Source: Leisingera sp. NJS204
Lineage (GTDB): Bacteria; Pseudomonadota; Alphaproteobacteria; Rhodobacterales; Rhodobacteraceae
Reading direction: 5' to 3'
Length of the DNA stretch: 64,000 nucleotides
NCBI RefSeq assembly: GCF_004123675.1
Contig: NZ_CP035418.1
Span: forward strand, 1-64,000
Below the pieces are notes generated by a model. That model searched no databases. It was not told the DNA's origin and was given only the letters and a program-made list of their open reading frames with translations. This document shows, piece after piece, positions 42,251 through 51,673 of this stretch. How positions within the stretch are numbered: the stretch's first letter is position 1; every line of letters begins with the position of its first letter. A program made the translations under genes and the position numbers.

Positions 42251-42787
42251 ATGTTCTGGAAATTTCTGGACAATATAGAAAGCTATATCTGCCGCCTATT
42301 GCTGTCCGGCTTTGTCATTCTGCTGTTTGTGCAGATCGTCTCGCGCGAGGTGTTCGGCCATTCATTTTCATGGATCGAAGAACTGTCGGTCTACATGTTC
42401 GTCTGGTTTGTCTTTTTCGGTGCCAGCTATGCAGCCCTGAAAAGCGCGCACAACCGGGTGACGTTTCAATTCAAATTCCTGCCCGAACGCTACATCAAAT
42501 ACATCGAAGCTTTTGCAGATCTGTTCTGGATTTTCTTCAATGTGTATTTCATCTGGCTGGCCTACGACTTTGTCTTCAACAAGATGAACAAGTTCTGGAA
42601 ATCCCAGACTTTGGGCGTCGAGATGAAATACGTCTACATGGTGCTGCCAATCGCCTTCACCCTGATGACCATCCGTATTCTGCAGGTGAACTACAAGAAG
42701 CTGATCAAGGGCGAGGAAATCCACGACCCCGATCAGATCGACCTTGATGAAATCAAGGCTGCCACCGAAGCAGAGCGCGGCAAGTAA
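42251..42787 (+). CDS. TRAP transporter small permease (DctQ family)
   Basis: A 178-residue four-helix membrane protein (LLLSGFVILLFVQIVSREVF near residues 18-37, SWIEELSVYMFVWFVFFGAS near 41-60). It supports the large permease. GGGGAGGAG precedes the ATG. A charged C-terminal tail is rich in Asp/Glu. It is followed after 21 bp by the DctM gene. Confidence 0.92.
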   Translation: MFWKFLDNIESYICRLLLSGFVILLFVQIVSREVFGHSFSWIEELSVYMFVWFVFFGASYAALKSAHNRVTFQFKFLPERYIKYIEAFADLFWIFFNVYFIWLAYDFVFNKMNKFWKSQTLGVEMKYVYMVLPIAFTLMTIRILQVNYKKLIKGEEIHDPDQIDLDEIKAATEAERGK

Positions 42788-42808
42788 GCGCCGGACAGGG
42801 AGAAAAAC

Positions 42809-44149
42809 ATGGAAACTCAAATCGTCTCAATTCTGTTCGGATCGTTCCTGGTGCTGTTGCTGATGGGCGCTCCGATCACGGTGGCGCTTGGCGTCGCCTC
42901 GCTGGTGTCGTTCCTGTACTTGGATGAGAACCCGATCAAATTTGTGCAGATCGCCTTTACCTCGGTCGGATCGTTCCCGCTGATGGCCCTGCCTGCCTTC
43001 ATCCTGGCCGGCGCGCTGATGGAGGCTGCGGGGATCTCGAAACGCCTGATCAATGTCGCTGAAAGCCTGGCCGGGCCGTTCACCGGCGGTATTTCTGCCG
43101 CCACCGTGATGGCCTGCCTGTTCTTTGGCGCCATTTCCGGCTCCGGCCCGGCCACCACGGCGGCTGTTGGCATGCTGATGATCCCGGCAATGATCGACCG
43201 CGGCTATGAAAAAGGCTATGCCTCGGCAGTCACCGCATCGTCGGGCGGCCTCGGCATCATCATCCCGCCGTCTATTCCGATGGTGATTTTCGGCATTGCC
43301 GCCCTTGGCATGGCGCCGCCGCCGGAAGCGGTCGAGAAATTCGGCACCTTCCAGTCGGTCTCGATCTCGAAACTGTTCATTGCCGGCTTTATGCCTGCCT
43401 TCCTGATTGCCACCAGCCTTCTGATCCTGAACTACTTCATGTCGAAAAAGCGCGGCTACAAAGGCATGGCTGAGGGCTGGTCGTTCCGCAATGTCGGCTG
43501 CGAGATGTACCGGGGCTTTTGGTCGCTGATGGCACCGCTGGTAATTCTGGGCGGTATCTACACCGGCTTCTTCACCCCGACCGAGGCCGCCATTGTCGCG
43601 ATCTTCTATACGCTGGCGGTTGGTGTCTTCATCTACCGCGAGCTGACCTGGTCGTCGCTGTTCCAATCGCTGGAGGCCACCACCTGGCTGACGGGCCGTG
43701 TTCTCTTGATCCTGTTCACTGCCACTGTGTTCGGCCGGCTGCTGGTGGAAAACCAGATCCCGGCAATCATCGCCGACAGCATGCTGAGCTTTACCCAGAA
43801 CCTCTATGTGATCTGGGCGCTGATCATCTTCTTTTTGCTGTTTGTCGGCATGTTCATGGAAACCCTGGCAACCATCCTGATCCTGGTTCCGGTGATGCTG
43901 CCGGTGGCCTATTCGGTCGGCATCGACCCGATCCATTTCGGCGTGGTGATGGTCTGTACGCTGGGTATCGGTTTCCAGACACCGCCGTTGGGGGAAAACC
44001 TGTTCATTGCCTCGGGCATATCGAACATCTCGATCGAGCAGATATCGTTGCGCGCCCTGCCCTTTGCTGCGGTGAACACGATTGCGATTTTCGTTATCGC
44101 GTTCTTCCCGGAAATCTCGCTATGGCTGCCGCGGCTGTTTGGCTATTGA
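42809..44149 (+). CDS. TRAP transporter large permease (DctM family)
   Basis: A 446-residue membrane protein of about twelve helices forming the sodium-coupled transport path. Family stretches include LMALPAFILAGALMEAAGIS near residues 52-71, FFGAISGSGPATTAAVGMLM near 107-126 and GLGIIIPPSIPMVIFGIAAL near 147-166. It is the third gene of the operon; the universal stress protein follows after 16 bp. Confidence 0.94.
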   Translation: METQIVSILFGSFLVLLLMGAPITVALGVASLVSFLYLDENPIKFVQIAFTSVGSFPLMALPAFILAGALMEAAGISKRLINVAESLAGPFTGGISAATVMACLFFGAISGSGPATTAAVGMLMIPAMIDRGYEKGYASAVTASSGGLGIIIPPSIPMVIFGIAALGMAPPPEAVEKFGTFQSVSISKLFIAGFMPAFLIATSLLILNYFMSKKRGYKGMAEGWSFRNVGCEMYRGFWSLMAPLVILGGIYTGFFTPTEAAIVAIFYTLAVGVFIYRELTWSSLFQSLEATTWLTGRVLLILFTATVFGRLLVENQIPAIIADSMLSFTQNLYVIWALIIFFLLFVGMFMETLATILILVPVMLPVAYSVGIDPIHFGVVMVCTLGIGFQTPPLGENLFIASGISNISIEQISLRALPFAAVNTIAIFVIAFFPEISLWLPRLFGY

Positions 44150-44165
44150 TGTGAAAGGATCTGAT

Positions 44166-44669
44166 ATGAAACCGATGATCACCAACATCCTGTTTGCCAC
44201 CGATCTGTCGCAGAACTCGCCCTACGCATTGCGCCATGCGGCCAGTCTGGCGCAGGCGACGGGGGCGGAAATCCACGTGCTGCACGTGAATGAGCCGATC
44301 TCGGATGATGCCAGGATCACCTTCGAGATGTTTGTGCTGAACGACGAAACCCGCAAATCAGCGGCCAAACGGCGGCACGAGATGGTGAAAAAGGTGCTGG
44401 CCGAACGGCAGGCCCGGTTCTGGGCTGCATTGGAAGGCGATGATGCCAAGATCCGCGATCAGGTCACCTCGGTCGAGGTGACCGACGGCCACCCGGCAGA
44501 GGTGATCCTGCGCCGGTCGGTTGAGCTGGGCTGCGATCTGATTGTGCTGGGCGCCCATGATCACGGGTTCTCCCATACCTTCCTGGGCACTGTTGCCAAA
44601 CGGGTGCTGCGCCGCTCGCAGATCCCGACGCTGGTGGTGCCCTACCAGAACGGCGAAGACGACGACTGA
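44166..44669 (+). CDS. Universal stress protein, TRAP-associated (TeaD-like)
   Basis: A 167-residue UspA-domain protein. It begins ITNILFATDLSQNSPYALRH and ends with the nucleotide-binding signature GAHDHGFSHTFLGTVAKRVL RR followed by SQIPTLVVPY. It is the last gene of the TRAP operon. In Halomonas the equivalent TeaD binds ATP and restrains the ectoine TRAP transporter TeaABC, so this protein may tune the transporter. That role is inferred from position. Confidence 0.9.
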   Translation: MKPMITNILFATDLSQNSPYALRHAASLAQATGAEIHVLHVNEPISDDARITFEMFVLNDETRKSAAKRRHEMVKKVLAERQARFWAALEGDDAKIRDQVTSVEVTDGHPAEVILRRSVELGCDLIVLGAHDHGFSHTFLGTVAKRVLRRSQIPTLVVPYQNGEDDD

Positions 44670-44678
44670 TCCTCCCCC

Positions 44679-44703
44679 GCAAGCGGTGTCTATGACCGCT
44701 TGC
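44679..44703. terminator. Hairpin between convergent usp and M81 genes
   Basis: GCAAGCGGT (44679-44687) and ACCGCTTGC (44695-44703) form a 9-bp stem with a 7-nt loop between two convergent genes. There is no clear T-run, so termination would be weak or factor-assisted. Confidence 0.5.
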
Positions 44704-44726
44704 AAACTCCGCCCGTGCAATAAGCC

Positions 44727-46232
44727 TCAGACTTTTGCAGGGGCGGCTTTTACGTTCGGATGCAGGTTTTTGTAGGGAAACGAGCCCAGATCGCAGGGGA
44801 ACACACCTGGTGCGGCAACCGGATAGACCGCACTCGCCACCGGCTCGAAATCGGCGCGGAAATGGGCGGTGCTTTTGACGCAAATGGTGCGGAAACCCTT
44901 TGGCTGCAGCCCGATATGGGTGAAATGCGCCAGATCCAGGCATTGATTGCGGACGCTGGTGACCACAAGGGTGATATCCGCGTCGGCCCCATGCAGCCGG
45001 ATTGCGGCCGTGAGGCCGAGCGTGGCCACCCCGCCGCCATACATTTCGCCGGTGTAACGGCACATGCCATCGCCAAGCGCCACCACTTGAAACTCTGCCT
45101 CATAGGGCTGATCGCCAGGGGTGCCTGACCGCCCGCCAAGGGCGGCGCGGAAGATGCCCCCCTGCCCGGCCTCATGCGCCGCCTCTGCTGTAAGCGGATC
45201 ATGAAACAGCCCCATCAGCACGCCTTGCGCACCTGCACCTGCCAGTGCTGCCAGCAGCCCTGTGGTATCCGAAGTTCCGCCGGCACCCGGATTGTCCTGC
45301 ACATCCGCCAGCACCACCGGCTTGCCCGCGCGCGGCTGACAGGCAAGCGCCGCGGCCTGCTGCGGCGTCAGCATCGGGTGTTCCGATTGCGATTCCAACT
45401 CGGCGAACAGCATCGCGATATGGTCAGCCGCTTGTTCTGCCGCCGCAGCTGTTGGGCCATATGCAACGCATGAGGGCCGTGTGTCCGGGAAATCCGCCGC
45501 GGTGAACCCCAGAGCAATATCCGCAACAACCCCGCCCTGCTCCAGCGGCGGCAGAGATGCATAAAGCTGTTTGCCGGGTGTTGCGCCGGTGTATTGCGCA
45601 TGCAGGGGGATCAGATAATCCATCTGCCGGAACGCCTTACACAGCCGCTCCCCCGCCAGCAGCCGCTGCAGCACCGGCACGCAGCGCGCGCCGGTCTCTG
45701 CCATGTCCAAATGCGGATAGGTCCGGAAGATCGCAATGTAAGAGGCCAGATCGGCCGACGCCGCCGAGATATTGGCGTGCAGGTCCAGGCTGACCACGAT
45801 GGGCAGGTCCGGCCCTACCAGGGCACGCACCCGGCGCAGGATCTCGCCCTCGCCGTCCGCATGTGTTTCCGTGACCATTGCCCCATGCAGGTCCAGGAAT
45901 ATTCCGTCCAGCGGCCCGGCAGCGCGCAAACCATCCAGCAGCTTGCCGCATATGGTCTCAAAGGCGTGGTCCGTCACATGTGCGGACGGTTCCGCCGAAG
46001 CCCACAAAACCGGCAGCAGCGCCATGCCCGCCGCCTCAGCCGCTGCTGCAAATCCCGCGACGGGCAGGTTCATGCCGCAGGTCTCAGAGATCACCTCGGC
46101 CCCATGCAGCATGGCAGGCCAGGAATCCGCCATCTCAAACTCCGCCAGCCCGGCCTTGGTGGTGCCAAAGCAATTGGTTTCATGCTGGAAACCGGCGATG
46201 GCAATGCGCGGTTGTTTTTGCAAGCCTGTCAT
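44727..46232 (-). CDS. M81 family metallopeptidase (MlrC-like)
   Basis: A 501-residue protein of the MlrC/M81 family. It begins RIAIAGFQHETNCFG, the conserved start, with likely metal ligands there and in FLDLHGAMVTETHADGEGEI near residues 110-129 and VSLDLHANIS near 147. The named member degrades linearised microcystin peptides, but most relatives lie in ABC/amidohydrolase operons and act on unknown small amides or peptides. The start overlaps the amidohydrolase stop as ATGA. It ends the peptide-type ABC operon. Confidence 0.88.
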   Translation of the reverse strand: MTGLQKQPRIAIAGFQHETNCFGTTKAGLAEFEMADSWPAMLHGAEVISETCGMNLPVAGFAAAAEAAGMALLPVLWASAEPSAHVTDHAFETICGKLLDGLRAAGPLDGIFLDLHGAMVTETHADGEGEILRRVRALVGPDLPIVVSLDLHANISAASADLASYIAIFRTYPHLDMAETGARCVPVLQRLLAGERLCKAFRQMDYLIPLHAQYTGATPGKQLYASLPPLEQGGVVADIALGFTAADFPDTRPSCVAYGPTAAAAEQAADHIAMLFAELESQSEHPMLTPQQAAALACQPRAGKPVVLADVQDNPGAGGTSDTTGLLAALAGAGAQGVLMGLFHDPLTAEAAHEAGQGGIFRAALGGRSGTPGDQPYEAEFQVVALGDGMCRYTGEMYGGGVATLGLTAAIRLHGADADITLVVTSVRNQCLDLAHFTHIGLQPKGFRTICVKSTAHFRADFEPVASAVYPVAAPGVFPCDLGSFPYKNLHPNVKAAPAKV

Positions 46233-47851
46233 TTCCCCTGCATCCAGACTGTTTTGCCGCGGCGGATGGTCTGCGTTACTTTGGTGCTCTCAATGCTGTC
46301 AGGGTCTTCCAGCGGATTGCGGTTCAGCACTGCAAAATCCGCCAGCTTGCCAGCCTCGATGGAGCCGCGGCTGTCCTCCTTGAAAACCTGCCAGGCGGCA
46401 TCGATGGTCTGTGCGCGCAGGGCGGACAACACGCTGATCCGCTGATCCTCGCCCAGCCGCCGCCCGCTGGCGGTCAGCCGGTTCACCGCGCAATGGGCCA
46501 GATGGATCGGCCGGGTCGGCGTCACCGAGGCATCATTGTGGATGGTGTAGCGCACGCCGAACCGCTCAGCCGAGGCACAGGGAGAGATCCGCCCGGCACG
46601 GTCCGGCCCCAGGAAAGTGTCGTAATGCCGGTCGCCCCAGAAATGCACATGTGCCGGAAAAAAGCTGACGGTGATCCCCAGTTTGGCCATCTGCTGCAAC
46701 TGGTCGTCCCGCAGGGCCTGGCCGTGAATGATCGTGTGGCGGTGATCACCCCGCGGGTTGGCCTCCAGCGCTGCGGCGACCGCATCAATGAACATCTGCG
46801 CGCCGGCATCGCCGTTGCAATGGCAATGGATCTGGTGGCCCAGATCATGCAGTTTCTTCACGTCGCGGCGGTGGTCCGTTTCGGCTGCATAGGGCATCCC
46901 GCAGGGGTGCTCCGGGTCCGCAGGCCGGTGATAGGGCGCGCTGAGGTATGCGGTCTGCAGCTGAAACGCCCCGTCGGTGAACAGCTTGCGCGGGCCAAGG
47001 GTGAAATGCGGATTGCCGGGCCAGTCCAGCGCATCGGGACCATCCGTCAGCGCAGGTTCCAGCTCGCCGATGGGCAGCAGCATCAGGTCATAGCCCGGGT
47101 CCTGACCGACAGGCAGCGAGGCGAAATGTTCCAGCATCTTGCGCGTGGCCCAGGCGTTTTGCGCATAGGTCACACCATAAGACAGGTATTCATCGCGGCA
47201 GCTGTTGAAACCCGCCCAGAACCGTTCGCGGCTGATCAGGAAATCGGTGTCGCCCATCTCGCGCATTGCTGACAATCCCTCGATCAGACCGGTCAGCGCG
47301 CCGGTTTCCGGATCGCGCCCGAACCGCCCGCCCAAAGGGTCGGGCGTGCCGCGGTTCACACCGTGAAGGTGCAATGCCAGTGAATTGGCTGATCCATTGT
47401 GGCCTGAGGCATGGATGACCCAAATGGGATGGTCCGTGGACACGCTGTCCAGCTCGGCCCGGGTCGGCATCCGGCCCTCTGCGATGGCGGTATTGTCGAA
47501 CAGCACCCCCATCACCCATTCCCCGGCAGGTGTTTCCGCCGCCCTTGCCCGCAGCCGGGCCAGCGCGGTCGGGATGTCGGGGCAATCGCCGCTGGGGGCC
47601 GAGGCAAGATTGACCCGGAACAGCCGGATAAAGCCGGGATCGGGGAAATGCCCGTGCGGGTCGATGAAGGCGGGGATCAGGGTCTGGCCTTGCAGATCAA
47701 CCTCTTGCGTGCCTGCTGGCATTTGCGCGCGCAGCTCGGACGCAGGTCCAGTCATGCGGATCGTTTCGCCGTCGGTCAGTACCGCCTCGGGTGTGGAATT
47801 GGCCGCATCCATCGTCAGGATCGAGCCATTGAAGTACAATGTGCGCGTCAT
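46229..47851 (-). CDS. Amidohydrolase family protein (YtcJ-like, Amidohydro_3)
   Basis: A 540-residue metal-dependent hydrolase. The N-terminal small beta domain is followed by the metal motif FIDPHGHFPD near residues 68-77 and later HCHCNGDAGAQMFID, HTIIHGQALRD and a C-terminal RRGKTVW segment. ATG at 47851 is taken because it gives the usual TLYFNGSILTMD start. It is 23 bp after the ATPase gene and coupled to the M81 gene. The transported compound is probably its substrate or that of M81. Confidence 0.88.
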   Translation of the reverse strand: MTRTLYFNGSILTMDAANSTPEAVLTDGETIRMTGPASELRAQMPAGTQEVDLQGQTLIPAFIDPHGHFPDPGFIRLFRVNLASAPSGDCPDIPTALARLRARAAETPAGEWVMGVLFDNTAIAEGRMPTRAELDSVSTDHPIWVIHASGHNGSANSLALHLHGVNRGTPDPLGGRFGRDPETGALTGLIEGLSAMREMGDTDFLISRERFWAGFNSCRDEYLSYGVTYAQNAWATRKMLEHFASLPVGQDPGYDLMLLPIGELEPALTDGPDALDWPGNPHFTLGPRKLFTDGAFQLQTAYLSAPYHRPADPEHPCGMPYAAETDHRRDVKKLHDLGHQIHCHCNGDAGAQMFIDAVAAALEANPRGDHRHTIIHGQALRDDQLQQMAKLGITVSFFPAHVHFWGDRHYDTFLGPDRAGRISPCASAERFGVRYTIHNDASVTPTRPIHLAHCAVNRLTASGRRLGEDQRISVLSALRAQTIDAAWQVFKEDSRGSIEAGKLADFAVLNRNPLEDPDSIESTKVTQTIRRGKTVWMQGK

Positions 47852-47874
47852 GGTCTTCTTTTCTTTGCAGGATG

Positions 47875-48798
47875 TCAGCCGAGAGGCGCCAGGCAGCGCA
47901 GTCCGTGGCCGTTTTCGACCTCCCATTGCGGGGTCTGGATGCAGAACTCCTGGGCAAACGGACAGCGTTCGCGGAACTCGCAGCCCGAGGGGCGTTTGAG
48001 CAGGCTGGGCGGCTCGCCTTTCAGGGCGATGCGTTCCAGCCGGGCGTCGGGATCGGGTTCCGGGTTCGCGCTCAGCAGGCAGCGGGTGTAGGGGTGGCGC
48101 GGGTGCTTAAAGATCGCCTCGGTGGTGCCTTCCTCGACCAGGCGGCCCAGATAGAGGATGCCCATCCGGTCCGCCACATGACGCACCACGTTCAGGTTAT
48201 GGGTGATGATCACCATCGCCAGTCCCAGCCGCTCCCGCAGGTCGTTCATCAGGTTCAGCAGTTCCCCTTGCACCGACACGTCAAGCCCTGCGGTGGGTTC
48301 ATCCGCCAGGATCAGTTTGGGTTCCAGCGCCAGCGCGCGGGCGACGCCCACCCGCCGTGCCTGCCCGCCCGACAGCTGATAGGGATAACGGTCGGCAAAA
48401 TGCGCGGGCAGGTTCACCATTTCCAAAAGGCGCTTGGCCTCAGCGTCCAGATCGCGGTCCTTCATGCCCTGGATGCGGTAGGGTTCGGTGATCAGGCTGC
48501 GGATGGTCAGGCGCGGCGACAGGCTGCCGACCGGGTCCTGGAACATCATCGCGATGTCCTTGCGCAGGGGGCGCAGTTCCCGTTCCGAGGCACCGCGGAT
48601 TTCCTGGCCGTCGAATTTGACGGACCCCTCCTGTGCCGGCGCCATCCCGGCAATCGCCCGGATCACGGTGGTCTTGCCGGAGCCGCTTTCACCAACCAGC
48701 GCATAAGTTTCGCCGGGTTCAACGGTAAAGCTGACACCGGCCAGCACATTGACCGGCCCATAGCTGGTCTTGAGGTTTTTGACATCCAGCAGGCTCAT
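47875..48798 (-). CDS. Peptide-type ABC transporter ATP-binding protein (DppF/OppF-like)
   Basis: A 307-residue ATPase with Walker A GESGSGKTT near residues 37-45, signature LSGGQARRVGVARAL near 140, Walker B LILADEPTAGLD near 163 and the oligopeptide-type C-terminus GCEFRERCPFAQEFC. It overlaps the preceding ATPase gene as ATGA. It powers uptake through the two permeases of the operon. Confidence 0.93.
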   Translation of the reverse strand: MSLLDVKNLKTSYGPVNVLAGVSFTVEPGETYALVGESGSGKTTVIRAIAGMAPAQEGSVKFDGQEIRGASERELRPLRKDIAMMFQDPVGSLSPRLTIRSLITEPYRIQGMKDRDLDAEAKRLLEMVNLPAHFADRYPYQLSGGQARRVGVARALALEPKLILADEPTAGLDVSVQGELLNLMNDLRERLGLAMVIITHNLNVVRHVADRMGILYLGRLVEEGTTEAIFKHPRHPYTRCLLSANPEPDPDARLERIALKGEPPSLLKRPSGCEFRERCPFAQEFCIQTPQWEVENGHGLRCLAPLG

Positions 48799-49775
48799 GT
48801 CGCGGCCTCCTTATGGTTCAGCCAGCAGGCCGCGTGGTGGCCTTCTTTCAGTTGCGCCAGCGGCGGCACCTCGGCGGCACAGCGCGGCATTGCCTGGTCG
48901 CAGCGGTCGCGGAAAATGCAGCCGCCGGGCAGGTTGGCCAGATCCGGCACCTCGCCGGGGATGGTGGGCAGAACCCGGGCGCGTTCCTTGATGTGGCCGG
49001 GGTCGCAGTCGATCAGACGGCGGGTGTAGGGATGCTTGGGATCGTGGAAGATCTCGCGCACGTCGCCGCTTTCAATCACCGCGCCGGCGTACATCACCAC
49101 CACCCGGTCGCAGAGCTCGGCAATCACCCCCAGATGATGCGAGATGAACAGGATGGCGCAGTCGAATTCCTGCTGCAGCTCTTGCAGGCGCTCGATGATC
49201 TGCACCTCCAGCGTGGCATCCAGCGCTGTTGTCGGCTCATCCGCGATCAGCAGATCGGGCTCCGACATCAGCGCCATGGCGATGGCAATCCGCTGGCGCA
49301 TGCCGCCGGAGAATTCATGCGGGAACTGATCCAGCCGGGCCTCCGGATCCGGGATGCCAACGGCGCCCAGCATCTGCGCGGCGCGCGCCCGTTTGTCGGG
49401 TTTTGACGCCTTGGAGCGGTGCTGGATATCCAGCATCTGCTGGCCGATCGACAGCACCGGATTGTGGGTCTGCATCGGGTCCTGGAACACGATGGAGATA
49501 TCGGCACCGCGCAGATCCCGCATCTTGCGCTCCGGCAGTTGCAACAGGTCTTCGCCCTTGAACCGCACCTCGCCTTGACGGAACCGGGTGTTCGGCGCGG
49601 TCAGCCGCAGAATGGACGAGATCAGGGTGGATTTGCCGCATCCCGACTCGCCGACGATGCCGACAATCTCGCCTTTGCGCACATCAAAGCTGATATCGCG
49701 CAAGGCGCGCAGGTCGCCGCGGGCGGTCTCATAGTCGACGCTGAGACGGTCGATTTCCAGAAGAGTATCAGTCAT
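48795..49775 (-). CDS. Peptide-type ABC transporter ATP-binding protein (DppD/OppD-like)
   Basis: A 326-residue ATPase with Walker A GESGCGKST near residues 41-49, signature FSGGMRQRIAIA near 154, Walker B LLIADEPTTALD near 178 and the C-terminal cysteine-containing GGCIFRDRCDQAMPRC. It overlaps both neighbours as ATGA and is translated as part of a tight block. Confidence 0.93.
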   Translation of the reverse strand: MTDTLLEIDRLSVDYETARGDLRALRDISFDVRKGEIVGIVGESGCGKSTLISSILRLTAPNTRFRQGEVRFKGEDLLQLPERKMRDLRGADISIVFQDPMQTHNPVLSIGQQMLDIQHRSKASKPDKRARAAQMLGAVGIPDPEARLDQFPHEFSGGMRQRIAIAMALMSEPDLLIADEPTTALDATLEVQIIERLQELQQEFDCAILFISHHLGVIAELCDRVVVMYAGAVIESGDVREIFHDPKHPYTRRLIDCDPGHIKERARVLPTIPGEVPDLANLPGGCIFRDRCDQAMPRCAAEVPPLAQLKEGHHAACWLNHKEAAT

Positions 49776-50629
49776 CGCTGTTTCCTCAGTTTCGGGTCAA
49801 CCACGTCGCGCAGGCTCTCGCCCAGAAAGGTGAAGCCAAGCGTTGCCAGAATGATCGGCAAGCCCCCGCCCACCACCAGCCACGGCGTCTGGCGGATCAG
49901 CGAATAGCCGTCTTTCAGCAGCGCGCCCCAGCTGGGCGTCGGCGGTTTCACCCCAAGGCCAAGGAAGGACAGCCCGGCCTCCAGCGCGATCACGGTGGGG
50001 ATATCCATCGCCGCCAGCACCGCCAGCACGCCGACGATATTGGGCAGCATATGCACGCCCAGAATGCGCTTCATGCTGGCCCCCATCGAGCGTTCGGCCA
50101 GAATGAATTCGGAATTGCGCAGGGTCAGCGTCTGGGTCCGCGCCACCCGGCCATAGGTCGGGATCGACGTCGCCATGACCACCACAACCACCGTCTGCAG
50201 GCTTGGCCCCACCAGCGCCACCACGGCCAGGGCAAACATCACGGTGGGAAAGGACCGGATGGTGTCAAAGAACAGCATCAGCAGGTTGTCGAGCCATTTC
50301 GGCCCGTAGCCTGCGATCATCCCCAGCGTCAGGCCGATGGCCATGGCGCCGAATACCGCGGGCAGCGCCACTTTCAGCGCCACTTGGCCGCCCATGACGA
50401 CGCGCGAGAACGTATCGCGGCCCAGCTGGTCGGTGCCCAGGATATGGGCGGCGGACGGGCCTTGCAGGCGGTCCTTGATGTTCATCGCCACTGGATCATA
50501 GGGCACGATCCAGATGGCAAAGACGGCGCAGAACACAATGGTGCCGACAATGATCAGCCCCATCAGCCCCAGCGGGTCGCGGGCGACGCCGTGGATGATC
50601 TGGCCCAGTTCGGAACGGGATTTGGTCAT
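49772..50629 (-). CDS. Peptide-type ABC transporter permease (DppC-like)
   Basis: A 285-residue inner-membrane permease. It has the usual start with a cytoplasmic lead, then a long first helix (LIIVGTIVFCAVFAIWIVPY), HILGTDQLGRDTFSRVVMGG and, near the end, the coupling region ALEAGLSFLGLGVKPPTPSW. It partners the DppB-like protein 10 bp upstream. Confidence 0.93.
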   Translation of the reverse strand: MTKSRSELGQIIHGVARDPLGLMGLIIVGTIVFCAVFAIWIVPYDPVAMNIKDRLQGPSAAHILGTDQLGRDTFSRVVMGGQVALKVALPAVFGAMAIGLTLGMIAGYGPKWLDNLLMLFFDTIRSFPTVMFALAVVALVGPSLQTVVVVVMATSIPTYGRVARTQTLTLRNSEFILAERSMGASMKRILGVHMLPNIVGVLAVLAAMDIPTVIALEAGLSFLGLGVKPPTPSWGALLKDGYSLIRQTPWLVVGGGLPIILATLGFTFLGESLRDVVDPKLRKQR

Positions 50630-50639
50630 AACGCCCTCC

Positions 50640-51578
50640 TTAATGCGCTGTGCGGGCGCGGGGATCGAGCCAGGCGTTGATCAGATCAGCCAGCGCGGTG
50701 GAAACCACAAACAGGCCGGTTGAGATCAGCACCGATCCCATCACGATCGGGTAATTGCGGGTGGTGATGCTGTCGATCACCAGCTTGCCCAGCCCGGGCC
50801 GGGCAAAGACGATCTCGGCAAAGACGGCGGAAGACAAAAGGAACCCCATGCCGACGCCGATCACCGTGACCACCGGCAGAATGGCGATGCGCAGCGCATA
50901 GACCAGCACCACCCGGCGTTCGTTGATGCCAAAGGCGCGGGCGGTGCGGATGTGGCTTTCGCCCATCACCTCCAGCATTGAGGCGCGCACCAGCCGGGCG
51001 ATATAGCCGACCCAGCTAAGGCCGATGGCAAAGGCCGGCAGCACCAGGTGGTTGAGGCGGTCCCAGAACCCTTCTCCGGCACCGATGGCGGGAAACCACT
51101 GCAGATGCACTGCAAAGACCAGCAGCGACAGCAGCGCCACAACAAAGGCAGGCGCGGCAACAAAACTGACGGAAATCGCGGCGGTGATCCGGTCGATCAG
51201 CGTGTTGGGATGCGCCGCCGCATAGGCCCCCAGCCCGATGCCCAGGGTGGCGGACCAGATGATCGATCCCAGGATCAGCCACAGGGTATGGGGCAATTGC
51301 TGGAACACAATGTCGGTCACCGAGCGCCCCGAGAACACATCTATTCCCAGATCGCCCTGCAAAAGGTTGCCGTAAAAGATGACGAGCTGTTTCCAGATCG
51401 GCTGGTCCAGCGCCAGCTCGGCCGTCAGGCGCGCCTGCAATTCTGGCGTGGCGCGCGGGCCGAGCATGATCTGGACCGGATCGCCGGGCACGGCGCGGAT
51501 CATCAGGAACATGACGGTGACCGCCACGATCAGGATCAGCAGTGCCAGCCCGAAGCGCCGGAGTGCATAAAGTAACAT
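50640..51578 (-). CDS. Peptide-type ABC transporter permease (DppB-like)
   Basis: A 312-residue permease. The N-terminus MLLYALRRFGLALLILIVAV is the family-normal helix; the open frame upstream is ignored. PGDPVQIMLGPRATPELQAR and LDQPIWKQLVIFYGNLLQGD LG are typical of DppB. It follows the binding-protein gene across a hairpin-bearing spacer. Confidence 0.92.
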   Translation of the reverse strand: MLLYALRRFGLALLILIVAVTVMFLMIRAVPGDPVQIMLGPRATPELQARLTAELALDQPIWKQLVIFYGNLLQGDLGIDVFSGRSVTDIVFQQLPHTLWLILGSIIWSATLGIGLGAYAAAHPNTLIDRITAAISVSFVAAPAFVVALLSLLVFAVHLQWFPAIGAGEGFWDRLNHLVLPAFAIGLSWVGYIARLVRASMLEVMGESHIRTARAFGINERRVVLVYALRIAILPVVTVIGVGMGFLLSSAVFAEIVFARPGLGKLVIDSITTRNYPIVMGSVLISTGLFVVSTALADLINAWLDPRARTAH

Positions 51579-51618
51579 GGCCGCATGGCTCCCTTGTTCT
51601 CGCTGTGCGGAGGAAATC

Positions 51619-51650
51619 GGCACGGCTGCACCGCGAATTGCAGCCGTGCC
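51619..51650 (-). promoter_or_regulatory. Intercistronic hairpin after substrate-binding protein gene (peptide ABC)
   Basis: GGCACGGCTGCA (51619-51630) and TGCAGCCGTGCC (51639-51650) form a perfect 12-bp stem with an 8-nt loop, about 24 bases after the binding-protein stop. There is no T-run. As in the other two transporter operons, it separates the binding protein from the permease genes. Confidence 0.65.
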
Positions 51651-51673
51651 AGTCGGTCAGGCCCTGGGGAGGA

